NCBI GenBank assembly: GCA_014190275.1
Contig: BJGE01000010.1
Span: 1 to 40,594, forward strand
Source of the DNA: Actinomycetes bacterium
Lineage (GTDB): Bacteria > Actinomycetota > Actinomycetes > S36-B12
Reading direction: 5' to 3'
DNA length: 40,594 nucleotides
Shown here: positions 25,672-33,173 of the stretch, piece after piece
How positions within the stretch are numbered: the stretch's first letter is position 1
Layout: each line of letters opens with the position of its first letter
Program-made: the position numbers and the translations under genes
Notes under the pieces: model-generated
Told to the model about the DNA's origin: nothing
Database searches by the model: none
Seen by the model: only the letters and a program-made list of their open reading frames with translations

Positions 25672-25708
25672 TTGCCTTTTGGCGTTTCTGATGTTCTCAT
25701 TGGGGTAG
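25672..25708 (+). promoter_or_regulatory. Shared cassette promoter, upstream of copy 3
   Basis: TTGCCT (25672-25677), a 17-bp spacer beginning TTTGG, and TCTCAT (25695-25700), followed by TGGGGTAG. The same two hexamers at identical spacing precede copy 4, and near-identical ones precede copy 2. The expected start point is at about 25707. The stretch between the MDR gene end and this element (25495-25671) shows no other feature. Confidence 0.65.
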
Positions 25709-25753
25709 GTGCGCGCGACCGCGCCACTTACGCAAGGGAAGGGAATAGACGTT

Positions 25754-25918
25754 ATGTCGAAGAGTGAAGTTAGTGCCCCGGTTAGTTCCGCGGCCAGTGA
25801 TCGGTTGATTCTTGGTGTTGGCTGGGCGCGCCCGGGTGCGGGTGGTATCGGCGGCACCCTGCGCCCTGCTTCGGGTCCAGGCAACTACGACCCCAATTAC
25901 TTTACGTGCTTTGAGTAG
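25754..25918 (+). CDS. Small repeated peptide, cassette copy 3 (54 aa)
   Basis: 54 residues beginning MSKSEVSAPVSSAASDRLIL, continuing GVGWARPGAGGIGGTLRP, and ending NYFTCFE. It stops right after CFE, without the GNEE tail of the other copies. Its variable part is tyrosine- and asparagine-rich. The first 45 bases are almost identical to those of copies 1 and 4, including synonymous positions. The ATG follows AAGGGAAGGGAA; the frame is open upstream to 25709, but homology sets this start. It stands alone between an MDR reductase gene and a convergent hydrolase gene. Confidence 0.82.
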   Translation: MSKSEVSAPVSSAASDRLILGVGWARPGAGGIGGTLRPASGPGNYDPNYFTCFE

Positions 25919-25964
25919 CGAAGCGTAGCGCTGTTCCGATCACCTTTGGCAGGATCGACGCGAA

Positions 25965-26822
25965 TCATGTGTTGCGCTGGCTATGCTCGGCAATCAACTC
26001 GGCGAAGCGCTGGGGGTCGTGCACATGTGGCTCATGTGTTGCACCGGGAAAGATAACTAACTGACTTCCTGGCATCAGTTCATGGGCGTTAATGCCATGG
26101 GTCATCGGAATCATCGGGTCAGCGTCGCCCCAGATAATAAGGACACTGCTGCCATCAATTAGGTGAAGTTTCTCCAGGGCTGAAACCCGTTGGCCCTTAA
26201 CGTCTACGACACTGCGCAAGGTGGAAAGGAAGGCGGTTCGACGATCCTCGTCGGCCAGCCAACTTGCTGTCTCGAGGGCACCTGCGCTGAGCGCATGCGG
26301 GGCTACGCCGACCCGCTTTAGTGTTCGCCCCAGCCAAGTTGCCGCCGCCAAGGTCCGGTCGTTAATGGCCCAGCGAATAGCCAACTCCGAGCCAGGAAGC
26401 GCCGCGGCGCGAAGGCCGGTGAAAGCTTCTACCCCCAACCCACCACTTGAGACAAGTGCAAGGCTTTGCACGCGCTCAGGAAACTGATAGGCAAATTGCA
26501 GCGATACCCCGCCGCCTAATGAGTGCCCGACCAGATGTACGCGCTCGATACCGAGGTGATCCAGCAGATCGCGCAAGGAACTGGCAAGAGCGCCCAGGCT
26601 GTAGTCGCCCGGCTGCTTAGAGGATTGGCCGTGGCCGGGTAGATCCACCGTTAGGACACCGGCCCCGGTGGCGGCCAGCCGCTCCGGGATATCCCCCCAA
26701 GTGATGGAACTGGACCCGATGCCGTGGATCAGCAGGATCGGAGCGCCCGCGCCGGCGATTTGGCGATATGCCAGTTCCCGGCCGTGCTGGGCGAGTACCG
26801 CGCCCGCTGTTACCTCAAGCAT
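25965..26822 (-). CDS. Alpha/beta hydrolase
   Basis: 285 residues with the alpha/beta-hydrolase fold. The oxyanion HGIGSSSITWGDIPE comes early, the nucleophile elbow is GHSLGGGVSLQ, and LIIWGDADPMIPM supplies the acid. The histidine lies in GATHEPHVHDPQRF near the C-terminus. The substrate is unknown; esterases, epoxide hydrolases and C-C hydrolases share this layout. Its upstream region carries two direct repeats with a TATAGT-like -10 sequence (26872-26901). Confidence 0.88.
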   Translation of the reverse strand: MLEVTAGAVLAQHGRELAYRQIAGAGAPILLIHGIGSSSITWGDIPERLAATGAGVLTVDLPGHGQSSKQPGDYSLGALASSLRDLLDHLGIERVHLVGHSLGGGVSLQFAYQFPERVQSLALVSSGGLGVEAFTGLRAAALPGSELAIRWAINDRTLAAATWLGRTLKRVGVAPHALSAGALETASWLADEDRRTAFLSTLRSVVDVKGQRVSALEKLHLIDGSSVLIIWGDADPMIPMTHGINAHELMPGSQLVIFPGATHEPHVHDPQRFAELIAEHSQRNT

Positions 26823-26871
26823 GTCAACCGTCTCCCATTAGTACACCCGGCCAAGCCAGCATTACCAGTCA

Positions 26872-26901
26872 GTAACTTACTATAACGTAACTTACTATAC
26901 C
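26872..26901. promoter_or_regulatory. Two 15-bp direct repeats, likely operator overlapping a promoter
   Basis: GTAACTTACTATAAC (26872-26886) and GTAACTTACTATACC (26887-26901) are tandem and differ at one base. Within them TTAC-N6-GTAA is an inverted repeat. On the minus strand each copy holds TATAGT, so the repeats overlap possible -10 elements for the hydrolase gene that starts at 26822. This looks like a binding site for a TetR- or GntR-type regulator, but no regulator gene is adjacent. Confidence 0.5.
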
Positions 26902-26961
26902 GTAGGTTCATGCCAAGCACGTAAACGCCACCGGGTGGCAGCAGCATGCAAGAATCACCAG

Positions 26962-27327
26962 ATGACGGGTTGGTATGCCACCACCATCATCGGCATTTCC
27001 CTCGGTCTTGTCATCTGGAGCGCCGCCCTGCTGGTCACCCGCCGGGCCCCGGACCTTGTCCTCGCACTCGGCGGGGTAGTCCTTGAGTTGCTGCTAATTG
27101 GGTTCCTCATTGGCGGCATCGCCCAAATGGCGGGTAGCGACCAAGATTTCGCCCGCGCCGAGTTCACCGGCTACCTCTTGACCGGCACCGCCATCTTGCC
27201 GGCGGCGTTCATCTGGGCCCGTGGCGATAAAAGCCGGGCCGGCCTCGGCGTGATCGCGGTTGCGTTCTTGGTGCTACCCGTTATTGTCCTGAGGGTGCAA
27301 CAGGTCTGGGCCGGATCCGGTGTCTGA
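26962..27327 (+). CDS. Small four-helix membrane protein
   Basis: 121 residues from ATG 26962 (an alternative start is 26935). Four hydrophobic segments: TIIGISLGLVIWSAALLV, LVLALGGVVLELLLIGFLIGG, FTGYLLTGTAILPAAFIW and LGVIAVAFLVLPVIVLRV. It resembles conserved actinobacterial integral membrane proteins of unknown function. Its end overlaps the next gene by 8 bp, so the two are translationally coupled and may form a complex. Confidence 0.6.
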   Translation: MTGWYATTIIGISLGLVIWSAALLVTRRAPDLVLALGGVVLELLLIGFLIGGIAQMAGSDQDFARAEFTGYLLTGTAILPAAFIWARGDKSRAGLGVIAVAFLVLPVIVLRVQQVWAGSGV

Positions 27328-27736
27328 GCAGTCGCAGCCGCCCCGGATCCCCTCAACCGGCCGCGGCTTCGGTCGCGTTCTCGTGGCCGTCTATGCAGTT
27401 TTCGCCCTCGCGGCCACCGCCCGGTCGGTATTCCAAATCACTACGAAATTCAGTGAGGCGCCACTTGCCTACCTGCTCTCGGCATTGGCCGCAATCATCT
27501 ACGTGGTCGCGACGGTCGCGCTGGCCCGTGGGGATCGCACCTCCCGGCGGGTGGCAGCCGGAGCCATCCTCATTGAACTGGTTGGTGTCTTAGTTGTCGG
27601 GACCGCAAGCCTGGTCTGGCCCGATGCCTTTGGGGTGGCCACCGTCTGGACCGGATTCGGCAGTGGCTATGGGTTTGTGCCGCTGGTTTTGCCGGTTGTC
27701 GGACTCTGGTGGCTCCGACATACCCGCAGCCACTAG
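27320..27736 (+). CDS. Small conserved actinobacterial membrane protein
   Basis: 138 residues from GTG 27320. A short basic N-terminus with IPSTGRGFGRVLVAVYAVFALAATARS is followed by three more helices (LAYLLSALAAIIYVVATVALA, VAAGAILIELVGVLVVGTASLV and FVPLVLPVVGLWWLRHT). The pattern of ending in WWLRHT is one I know from uncharacterised integral membrane proteins across actinobacteria. No catalytic motif is seen. It is coupled to the preceding small membrane protein. Confidence 0.65.
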   Translation: MSEQSQPPRIPSTGRGFGRVLVAVYAVFALAATARSVFQITTKFSEAPLAYLLSALAAIIYVVATVALARGDRTSRRVAAGAILIELVGVLVVGTASLVWPDAFGVATVWTGFGSGYGFVPLVLPVVGLWWLRHTRSH

Positions 27737-27860
27737 TTGGCCGAAGCAGGGGATCCCGGGCCACCTAGTTCGCTATATTTACTTCCATAACAATTGACTC
27801 AACATCTACTGATTAGCTTTGACGCGAAAAGCGCCTAGCGAATCTGATTGGATCACCTTG

Positions 27861-28580
27861 ATGCCGCACCCGTTGGCGCGTCGCGCAGGCGCAGAGTTCC
27901 TCGGCACCGCAATCCTGGTCGCAACCGTGGTCGGCTCTGGGATCATGGGCACCCTGCTTTCGGACAACCTCGCCGTCACCTTGCTCATCAACGCCGCCGC
28001 GACGGTCGCGGTGCTTGCCGTGCTGATCTGGTCCTTCGGCCCCATCTCCGGTGCGCACTTCAACCCCGTGGTTTCCGGGGTGGAGATGGCTCGGCGGGAG
28101 ATGCCGATTGGCGAGGGCGTAATTTATATTGCCGCGCAGGTGGTCGGTGCATGTGTCGGCGCGATACTGGCAAACCTGATGTTCGCCCTGCCTGCGGTGA
28201 CCGCCTCCACCCATGTCCGTTCCGGTGGCAATGTCTGGCTAGGTGAGATCGTTGCCACCGCGGGTTTGCTTTTCGTGATCGGCGCGCTCACCCGAACCGG
28301 CCGCGGCAACCTTGGCGCGGCGATTGTGCCGGCGTGGATTGGCGCCGCCTACTTCTTTACCTCTTCAACGTCATTCGCGAACCCAGCCGTAACCATCGGT
28401 CGTTCGCTGACCGATACCTTCTCGGGTATCGCACCGGCCAGCGTGCCGATGTTCATCGTCTTTCAACTAATAGGCGCTGCCATCGGCGCCCTGCTAACCG
28501 AGTGGTTCTACCCGCGTCGTGGAGTAGCGCCCGAACCACTTGACCTACCCGGAGCCATTCACCACGGTCCGCACGAATAA
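27861..28580 (+). CDS. Aquaporin (MIP family)
   Basis: 239 residues from ATG 27861; TTG 27819 is an alternative. The two half-helix motifs are NPV (in GAHFNPVVSG) and NPA (in FANPAVTIGRSLTDTF), with six membrane helices around them. The sequence AEFLGTAILVATVVGSGIMG and the substitution of valine in the first NPA box are typical of the AqpS/Z-like group often found with arsenic-resistance genes. There is no arsR, arsC or acr3 in this window, so a glycerol, water or metalloid role is left open. Confidence 0.88.
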   Translation: MPHPLARRAGAEFLGTAILVATVVGSGIMGTLLSDNLAVTLLINAAATVAVLAVLIWSFGPISGAHFNPVVSGVEMARREMPIGEGVIYIAAQVVGACVGAILANLMFALPAVTASTHVRSGGNVWLGEIVATAGLLFVIGALTRTGRGNLGAAIVPAWIGAAYFFTSSTSFANPAVTIGRSLTDTFSGIAPASVPMFIVFQLIGAAIGALLTEWFYPRRGVAPEPLDLPGAIHHGPHE

Positions 28581-28686
28581 TTGTGCACCCAGATTGGAAA
28601 GCCCGCGGGCGAGTGATGCCCGTTATGGGTTAGTTGCGGCACTCTAAGACAGCGCGCATTTACTCTTTCGATAACAGCGGCACGTC

Positions 28687-28773
28687 CTACCCATACGTGA
28701 ATACCTGATCAGGATCCCAGGTCGTCTTAATCCTTGACAGCCTGCGCAAATTTTCGGCGTAGTAGGCCCTCGG
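28687..28773 (-). pseudogene. Remnant of a BBE-domain FAD-linked oxidase C-terminus
   Basis: Between the stop of the aquaporin gene and that of the oxygenase gene, 28 codons on the minus strand read PRAYYAENLRRLSRIK followed by TTWDPDQVFTYG and a stop. This is the distinctive last segment of berberine-bridge-type FAD oxidoreductases (YYxxNLxRLxxIKxxxDPxxVF). An in-frame TAG lies directly upstream at 28774-28776, and a short GC-rich repeat follows, so the rest of the gene is gone. It is on the same strand as, and just downstream of, the oxygenase gene. I am fairly sure of the family and sure that it is not a complete gene. Confidence 0.65.
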
Positions 28774-28822
28774 CTAGGCCGCCGCCCGGCCGCCGCCCGG
28801 CCGTCCAATAATCGGCGAGAAC

Positions 28823-29911
28823 TTAGCCCCGAACTGCACCCTTCGGGTAGTGCGCGTTCACTAGATCCGGGTAACTGCGCAGGTAGTAGTTCCACATCTG
28901 CTCACCGAAGATCTGGACTGCGCCACCGTCGAGGCCTGCGCTGCCCTCTAGCAGCTGCTCACGCTTAGCCATGAACCCCGCCGAGTGATGGCGCGGACTC
29001 TTTGCCACTGCCTCGGCGAAGGCCGGGTCAAGGTCAAGTGGTTCCAGGCTCGCACGCAGATCAGGGCCATGAAAGTAGGCCGACGAGAAACGCTGGGCCG
29101 AAGTGATCACCCGGTGGTTGGTGGCGACTAGATAATTTCCGGTCATCGCCTGCAGCATCTCGCCGAGATTGACAACAAAGGCATCACCGCGGGGCGGGAC
29201 ATCAATCCACTCGCCCAGCTCATTCTCGACTTGGAGCCCACCAACCCCGTGCTGCAGCAACAAGGTGAGGAAGCCGGCATCGTGATGGCCATTGACACCC
29301 GCCTGCCCGCTGGGTGTCGGGGGGTAGGAGATGAGTTTCATGAAACCCAAAGGGCGCTCACCGAAGCGGCGGGTGAAAGTGTCCTCAGGTAGGCCAAGGC
29401 CGACCGCGATGACGCCCATCAACTCATTGGCTAGTGCCACCATCGCGTCGAAGTATTCGGTCACCACCTCACGAAAACCAGGAAGCACCTCAGCTGGCAA
29501 CCACTGGTTTGGCCCATCAAGGCGCAGGTAGGCCGGAGTGACATCTGCGGGGCGCGCCGAATGCTCAGCGGACAGGTCGATCTGCTCGCGGTAGTCGATT
29601 TGGTTATTCGTCAGTTCGGCGCCGATGGCCTCCCACCCACGAAAGTGCCGGGACAGGCTCTTCGCCATCAATGCCTTGGTCTCGGCAGGCAGGGCGAAGA
29701 ACAGCTGCAGAGAGTTGAAGTAACGGTCTATCAGGTCTTCGCCAACTCCGTGGTCTACTAGCAGCAGGAAACCGGTTCGATGGCAGGCCTCGACAACTTC
29801 AGCAGCGAAGCCACGGCGCTCCGCACCACCGGCACGCCAGTCCGCCATCGATACCACCGGGATCTCGGTGGTAACAACATCGTTGAGCCCTGAGCCAGGT
29901 AGTTGGTTCAT
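28823..29911 (-). CDS. 2-oxoglutarate/Fe(II) oxygenase, isopenicillin N synthase family
   Basis: 362 residues. The N-terminal DIOX_N part has IPVVSMADW and TGFLLLVDHGV; the catalytic jelly roll has the iron ligands H and D in NGHHDAGFLTLL and the second H in VATNHRVITS, followed by the 2-oxoglutarate arginine in RFSSAYF. The motif GFMKLISYPP lies between. It is a non-haem iron oxygenase acting on a small molecule; IPNS relatives lack 2-oxoglutarate dependence, but RxS points to 2-oxoglutarate use. It lies 45 bp downstream of a sulfotransferase gene and upstream of the oxidase remnant, all on one strand. Confidence 0.88.
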   Translation of the reverse strand: MNQLPGSGLNDVVTTEIPVVSMADWRAGGAERRGFAAEVVEACHRTGFLLLVDHGVGEDLIDRYFNSLQLFFALPAETKALMAKSLSRHFRGWEAIGAELTNNQIDYREQIDLSAEHSARPADVTPAYLRLDGPNQWLPAEVLPGFREVVTEYFDAMVALANELMGVIAVGLGLPEDTFTRRFGERPLGFMKLISYPPTPSGQAGVNGHHDAGFLTLLLQHGVGGLQVENELGEWIDVPPRGDAFVVNLGEMLQAMTGNYLVATNHRVITSAQRFSSAYFHGPDLRASLEPLDLDPAFAEAVAKSPRHHSAGFMAKREQLLEGSAGLDGGAVQIFGEQMWNYYLRSYPDLVNAHYPKGAVRG

Positions 29912-29956
29912 GGATCAGCCCTCGGTTTCAATTGGTTCACGGTCGCGGCAAGATTC

Positions 29957-30847
29957 TTAAGTCTCCAGCGGGATAGGAACGCCGTGCTTTCGCAGATCGG
30001 CGACCAGTCGAGAATAAAGCTCGTCGATCTGGGCCGTCGTCTTGGGATCGAATTGGGTACGCCAACGGCCAACATGGGCCCGATCGACGCTGACGTTATT
30101 GGCAAACCAATCCATCATCTCCTCGTCGACGCTGATTCCAAGGAACGCGCAAACCTCTGCCATCGACTCCTCGCGCTTGTTCTGCACCATGTCGAGCATG
30201 TCGATTGTGAGAATGCGTCCGGGGCGACAGGCTTTGACGGCCTGATGCATGCGCAGGCTGCGCTTATGCCACTCGCGCAAGGAACCCAGTATTTCGTTCG
30301 GCCCAAAGGTCTGCTCGACGAAGGAGGCCGCCACATCGCGTCCGTCGCGGATAATCGCAATGACCTGGCAGTCCGGGAAGATCGGTTCGATCAGATCGGT
30401 TACTCGCGCATTTGCCGGTGTGCCATCAACCCAGCGCCGACCCCCTGCTGGCGCCGCCACCTTGTCCATCACCGACTGCACGAACTCCCGGGTGGCCGCC
30501 AAGGGTTCGGGCCCAAAGCGCTCGAGATAGCGATCGCCGAGCTGGCGCAACTCATCCTTCGTCAGCCACATCTGCAGTCCGCTGTTATTGGGTCGAGCAA
30601 AATGGGCGCCCTGGGCACGATCCACCGCCCGGCGCGCCGCGGTCTGCGCCCGCATGCGGGCCGGCCAACGGGCCCGCCGGGTGCCCAGCGCAACGGCCAT
30701 TCCCGGATTGTTCGCGATGAAGCGCACCTCTTCGGGATCGGTGAGATAAAGGTCTCGGTGGTGCCCGAGGATGCGCCCGAGGATGGTGGAGCCGCTGCGG
30801 CCGGTGCCACCGATAAGAACGGGGTTGGTAACACAAGGTGCCGACAC
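29957..30847 (-). CDS. Sulfotransferase family protein
   Basis: 296 residues from GTG 30847, preceded by AAGG. The 5'-phosphosulfate loop for PAPS is GGTGRSGSTILGRIL near the N-terminus, and VIAIIRDGRDVAASF supplies the 3'-phosphate-binding arginine and serine. Sulfotransferases of this type move a sulfuryl group from PAPS to a hydroxyl of a carbohydrate, lipid or peptide; the acceptor cannot be read. It is divergent from the glycosyl/glycerophosphotransferase gene and upstream of the oxygenase gene, so a role in decorating a surface polymer or lipid is likely. Confidence 0.85.
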   Translation of the reverse strand: MSAPCVTNPVLIGGTGRSGSTILGRILGHHRDLYLTDPEEVRFIANNPGMAVALGTRRARWPARMRAQTAARRAVDRAQGAHFARPNNSGLQMWLTKDELRQLGDRYLERFGPEPLAATREFVQSVMDKVAAPAGGRRWVDGTPANARVTDLIEPIFPDCQVIAIIRDGRDVAASFVEQTFGPNEILGSLREWHKRSLRMHQAVKACRPGRILTIDMLDMVQNKREESMAEVCAFLGISVDEEMMDWFANNVSVDRAHVGRWRTQFDPKTTAQIDELYSRLVADLRKHGVPIPLET

Positions 30848-30914
30848 CCGCTGACCTTACAACAGTGTCAAGGCTCGACTCCGCTCGCCGCGCACCTGTG
30901 TAGGATTCGCGAAC

Positions 30915-33173
30915 GTGGCCTTGATCTCCGTAATCGTGCCCGCCTACGGGGTGCAGGCCTACCTCCGTGAATGCCTGCTATCGGTTCTCGAGCAGGACTT
31001 CACCGACGTCGAAATTATTGCTGTCAACGACTGCTCACCGGACGCGAGCGGTGCGATTATCGACGAAGTCGCCGCGATCGACCCGCGGATCCGGCCCGTG
31101 CATCTGGCCCAAAATGCCGGGCTCGGCGGAGCCCGCAATGCGGGGCTCGCTGCGGCAAGCGGCCGGTATGTACTCTTCCTCGATGGCGACGACACCCTTG
31201 CGCCCGGCTCACTAGCAGCGATAGCTGATCGACTCGACTACGGAGATTACCCGCAGTTACTCATCTACGACTATGCGCGCACCTGGTGGGACGGGCACCG
31301 CACCGCCAGTTGGGCCGCCGAGGTCCTGGCAAGTTTGTCGGCCTCGGTCTTCGTACCGAGCGAGCACCCTCGCCTCTTCAATCTGCTACCCATCGCCTGC
31401 AACAAGGTTTATCGGCGCGACTTCCTGCAACAACTAGGGTTGCAATTCCCGACCGGTTACTACGAGGACATCGTCTTCAACTACACCGTGTTACTCGAGG
31501 CAACATCTGCCGTCTCACTAAATATGGTCGTCCTGCTGTATCGACAACGTCGCGGCGGCAGCATCCTCGGTAGCACCAGCCCGCGACATGTTGACGTATT
31601 CGGTCGCTACGACGACGTGTTTGCCGAATTGGATCGCCGCGGTACAGATCTACCGCTGCGCAAGCACATCTACGACATCATGGTAAACCACTATGTGAAG
31701 ATCCTGCGCCACGCGGAGCGGCTCGCACCCGCCGACCGGCCCGGGTTCTACGAGCTTGCACGCCGGTCGATCCGCACGCACAACCGGGACTGGTCCGCCG
31801 TGCCAAAGCAGAACGCGGCCAGTAACCTACGCATCCAGTTATTCTTAAGTCGTTCCTACCGGTCATTTACACTCTACAACCGCCTCGATGCCATGCGCGT
31901 AAGCCTGCGACGCACCGCGAGTGCGGTGTACTGGCCTACCCGCCGGGCGGTGCGCCGGGTGCGCGAAGTCGGCCGTCTTTACTACCTCCTGGAGCGGTTA
32001 CGGCCAATTGACCCAAATCTGGTGGTGTTCTCCGAGTATTGGGGCAGCGGGTACGGATGCAATCCACGGGCCGTATTCGAGCGGCTGGCCGAGGTGGCAC
32101 CGAACCTGAAGGCGGTCTGGTTGATCACCGCTCAGCAGGCGGCACACTTACCCCCCGGCACCGCGCACCTGGCACCTGATAGCTGGCGGCGCTACTCCCT
32201 GTTCGCACGGGGGAAATACTTCGTCAACAATGTCAACTTCCCCGGCGTTTTGGTCAAACGCCCGGGGCAAGTGCACCTGCAGACAATGCACGGCACCCCC
32301 TTGAAGCATTGCGGTCTTGACGTACTTAGTAGCTCCGTCGCAAGCACCGCCGTTGATCCGGTCCGTCAACCCAAGCGCAGCGAGGGCCGGTTGGTCGCAA
32401 CTGATGCGGCGCAATCCCTGCGGGAATTCGAGAACCTGTTACGTCGCAGCGATCGGTGGGACTTTGCCCTCAGTTCCAACGCCTACTCCACCGAGATGTG
32501 GTCGCACGCATACCCGTGCCGCTATCAGTGGCTGGAGTTTGGCTACCCGCGCAACGATGCCCTCCTGACTTCGACTCCTGAAGGGGTGGCCGCCGCCCGA
32601 GAACTACTCGGTGTGCCGGTGGGGGCAACGGCCATCCTCTACGCTCCGACTTTTCGCGAGGCGGCTGGCGATACCTCGATGCGCATCGATATCAAAGCTC
32701 TCCTTGACGCACTGCCCGAAAGCACCGTATTTATCGTGCGCGCGCACCACACGGCCACCGAGACAAAGGCGATTCGATCCCTGATGGAATCGGGACGGGT
32801 CATCGACGGCTCGAAGGTACCGTCAATCACCCCCTGCTACCTGGCCGCCGACGTGCTGCTCACCGACTACTCGTCGGTGATGTTCGACTATGCGCTCTTG
32901 GATCGTCCTATCGTCATCTACGCCGACGATTGGCACAACTACCTCCAAACGCGTGGCGCCTACTTTGATCTGCTGGCCACGCCCCCTGGCCTAGTGGCGC
33001 GAAATGCCCGCCAGCTCACCGCGGTGCTGGCCGGGCGCGAATACCTCGGCCCGCAGTCGGAGCGGCTGCGCCGCGAATTTCGGGCGCGGTTTTGCACGTA
33101 TGACGACGGCCGAGCCGCCGAGCGCGTCATCGACGCCATGGTGCAAGCCGGCCAACTACCAACTGCCGGCTAA
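30915..33173 (+). CDS. Bifunctional GT2 glycosyltransferase / CDP-glycerol glycerophosphotransferase
   Basis: 752 residues from GTG 30915, with AGGA upstream. Residues 1 to about 230 are a GT-A glycosyltransferase 2: ISVIVPAYGVQAYLRECLLSVLEQ, then VNDCSPDAS, GGARNAGL, and LDGDDTL (DxD). Residues from about 380 are a TagF-type CDP-glycerol glycerophosphotransferase: LQTMHGTPLKHCGLD, FGYPRND, ILYAPTFREA, RAHHTAT, and VLLTDYSSVMFDYALL. A basic linker joins them. Such fusions build teichoic-acid-like glycerol- or ribitol-phosphate chains on the cell envelope. It is convergent with the sulfatase gene with no gap. Confidence 0.9.
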   Translation: MALISVIVPAYGVQAYLRECLLSVLEQDFTDVEIIAVNDCSPDASGAIIDEVAAIDPRIRPVHLAQNAGLGGARNAGLAAASGRYVLFLDGDDTLAPGSLAAIADRLDYGDYPQLLIYDYARTWWDGHRTASWAAEVLASLSASVFVPSEHPRLFNLLPIACNKVYRRDFLQQLGLQFPTGYYEDIVFNYTVLLEATSAVSLNMVVLLYRQRRGGSILGSTSPRHVDVFGRYDDVFAELDRRGTDLPLRKHIYDIMVNHYVKILRHAERLAPADRPGFYELARRSIRTHNRDWSAVPKQNAASNLRIQLFLSRSYRSFTLYNRLDAMRVSLRRTASAVYWPTRRAVRRVREVGRLYYLLERLRPIDPNLVVFSEYWGSGYGCNPRAVFERLAEVAPNLKAVWLITAQQAAHLPPGTAHLAPDSWRRYSLFARGKYFVNNVNFPGVLVKRPGQVHLQTMHGTPLKHCGLDVLSSSVASTAVDPVRQPKRSEGRLVATDAAQSLREFENLLRRSDRWDFALSSNAYSTEMWSHAYPCRYQWLEFGYPRNDALLTSTPEGVAAARELLGVPVGATAILYAPTFREAAGDTSMRIDIKALLDALPESTVFIVRAHHTATETKAIRSLMESGRVIDGSKVPSITPCYLAADVLLTDYSSVMFDYALLDRPIVIYADDWHNYLQTRGAYFDLLATPPGLVARNARQLTAVLAGREYLGPQSERLRREFRARFCTYDDGRAAERVIDAMVQAGQLPTAG

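Noticed and set aside
28757-28805. GCCGCCCG-type repeats as a CRISPR or regulatory array
   Set aside because: Only two or three imperfect short units without spacers; simple slippage in GC-rich sequence at a pseudogene end.
29903-30970. Long plus-strand open frame of 355 codons
   Set aside because: It lies opposite the sulfotransferase gene, which has clear PAPS motifs, and its translation shows no family pattern. It is an antisense shadow of a GC-rich gene.
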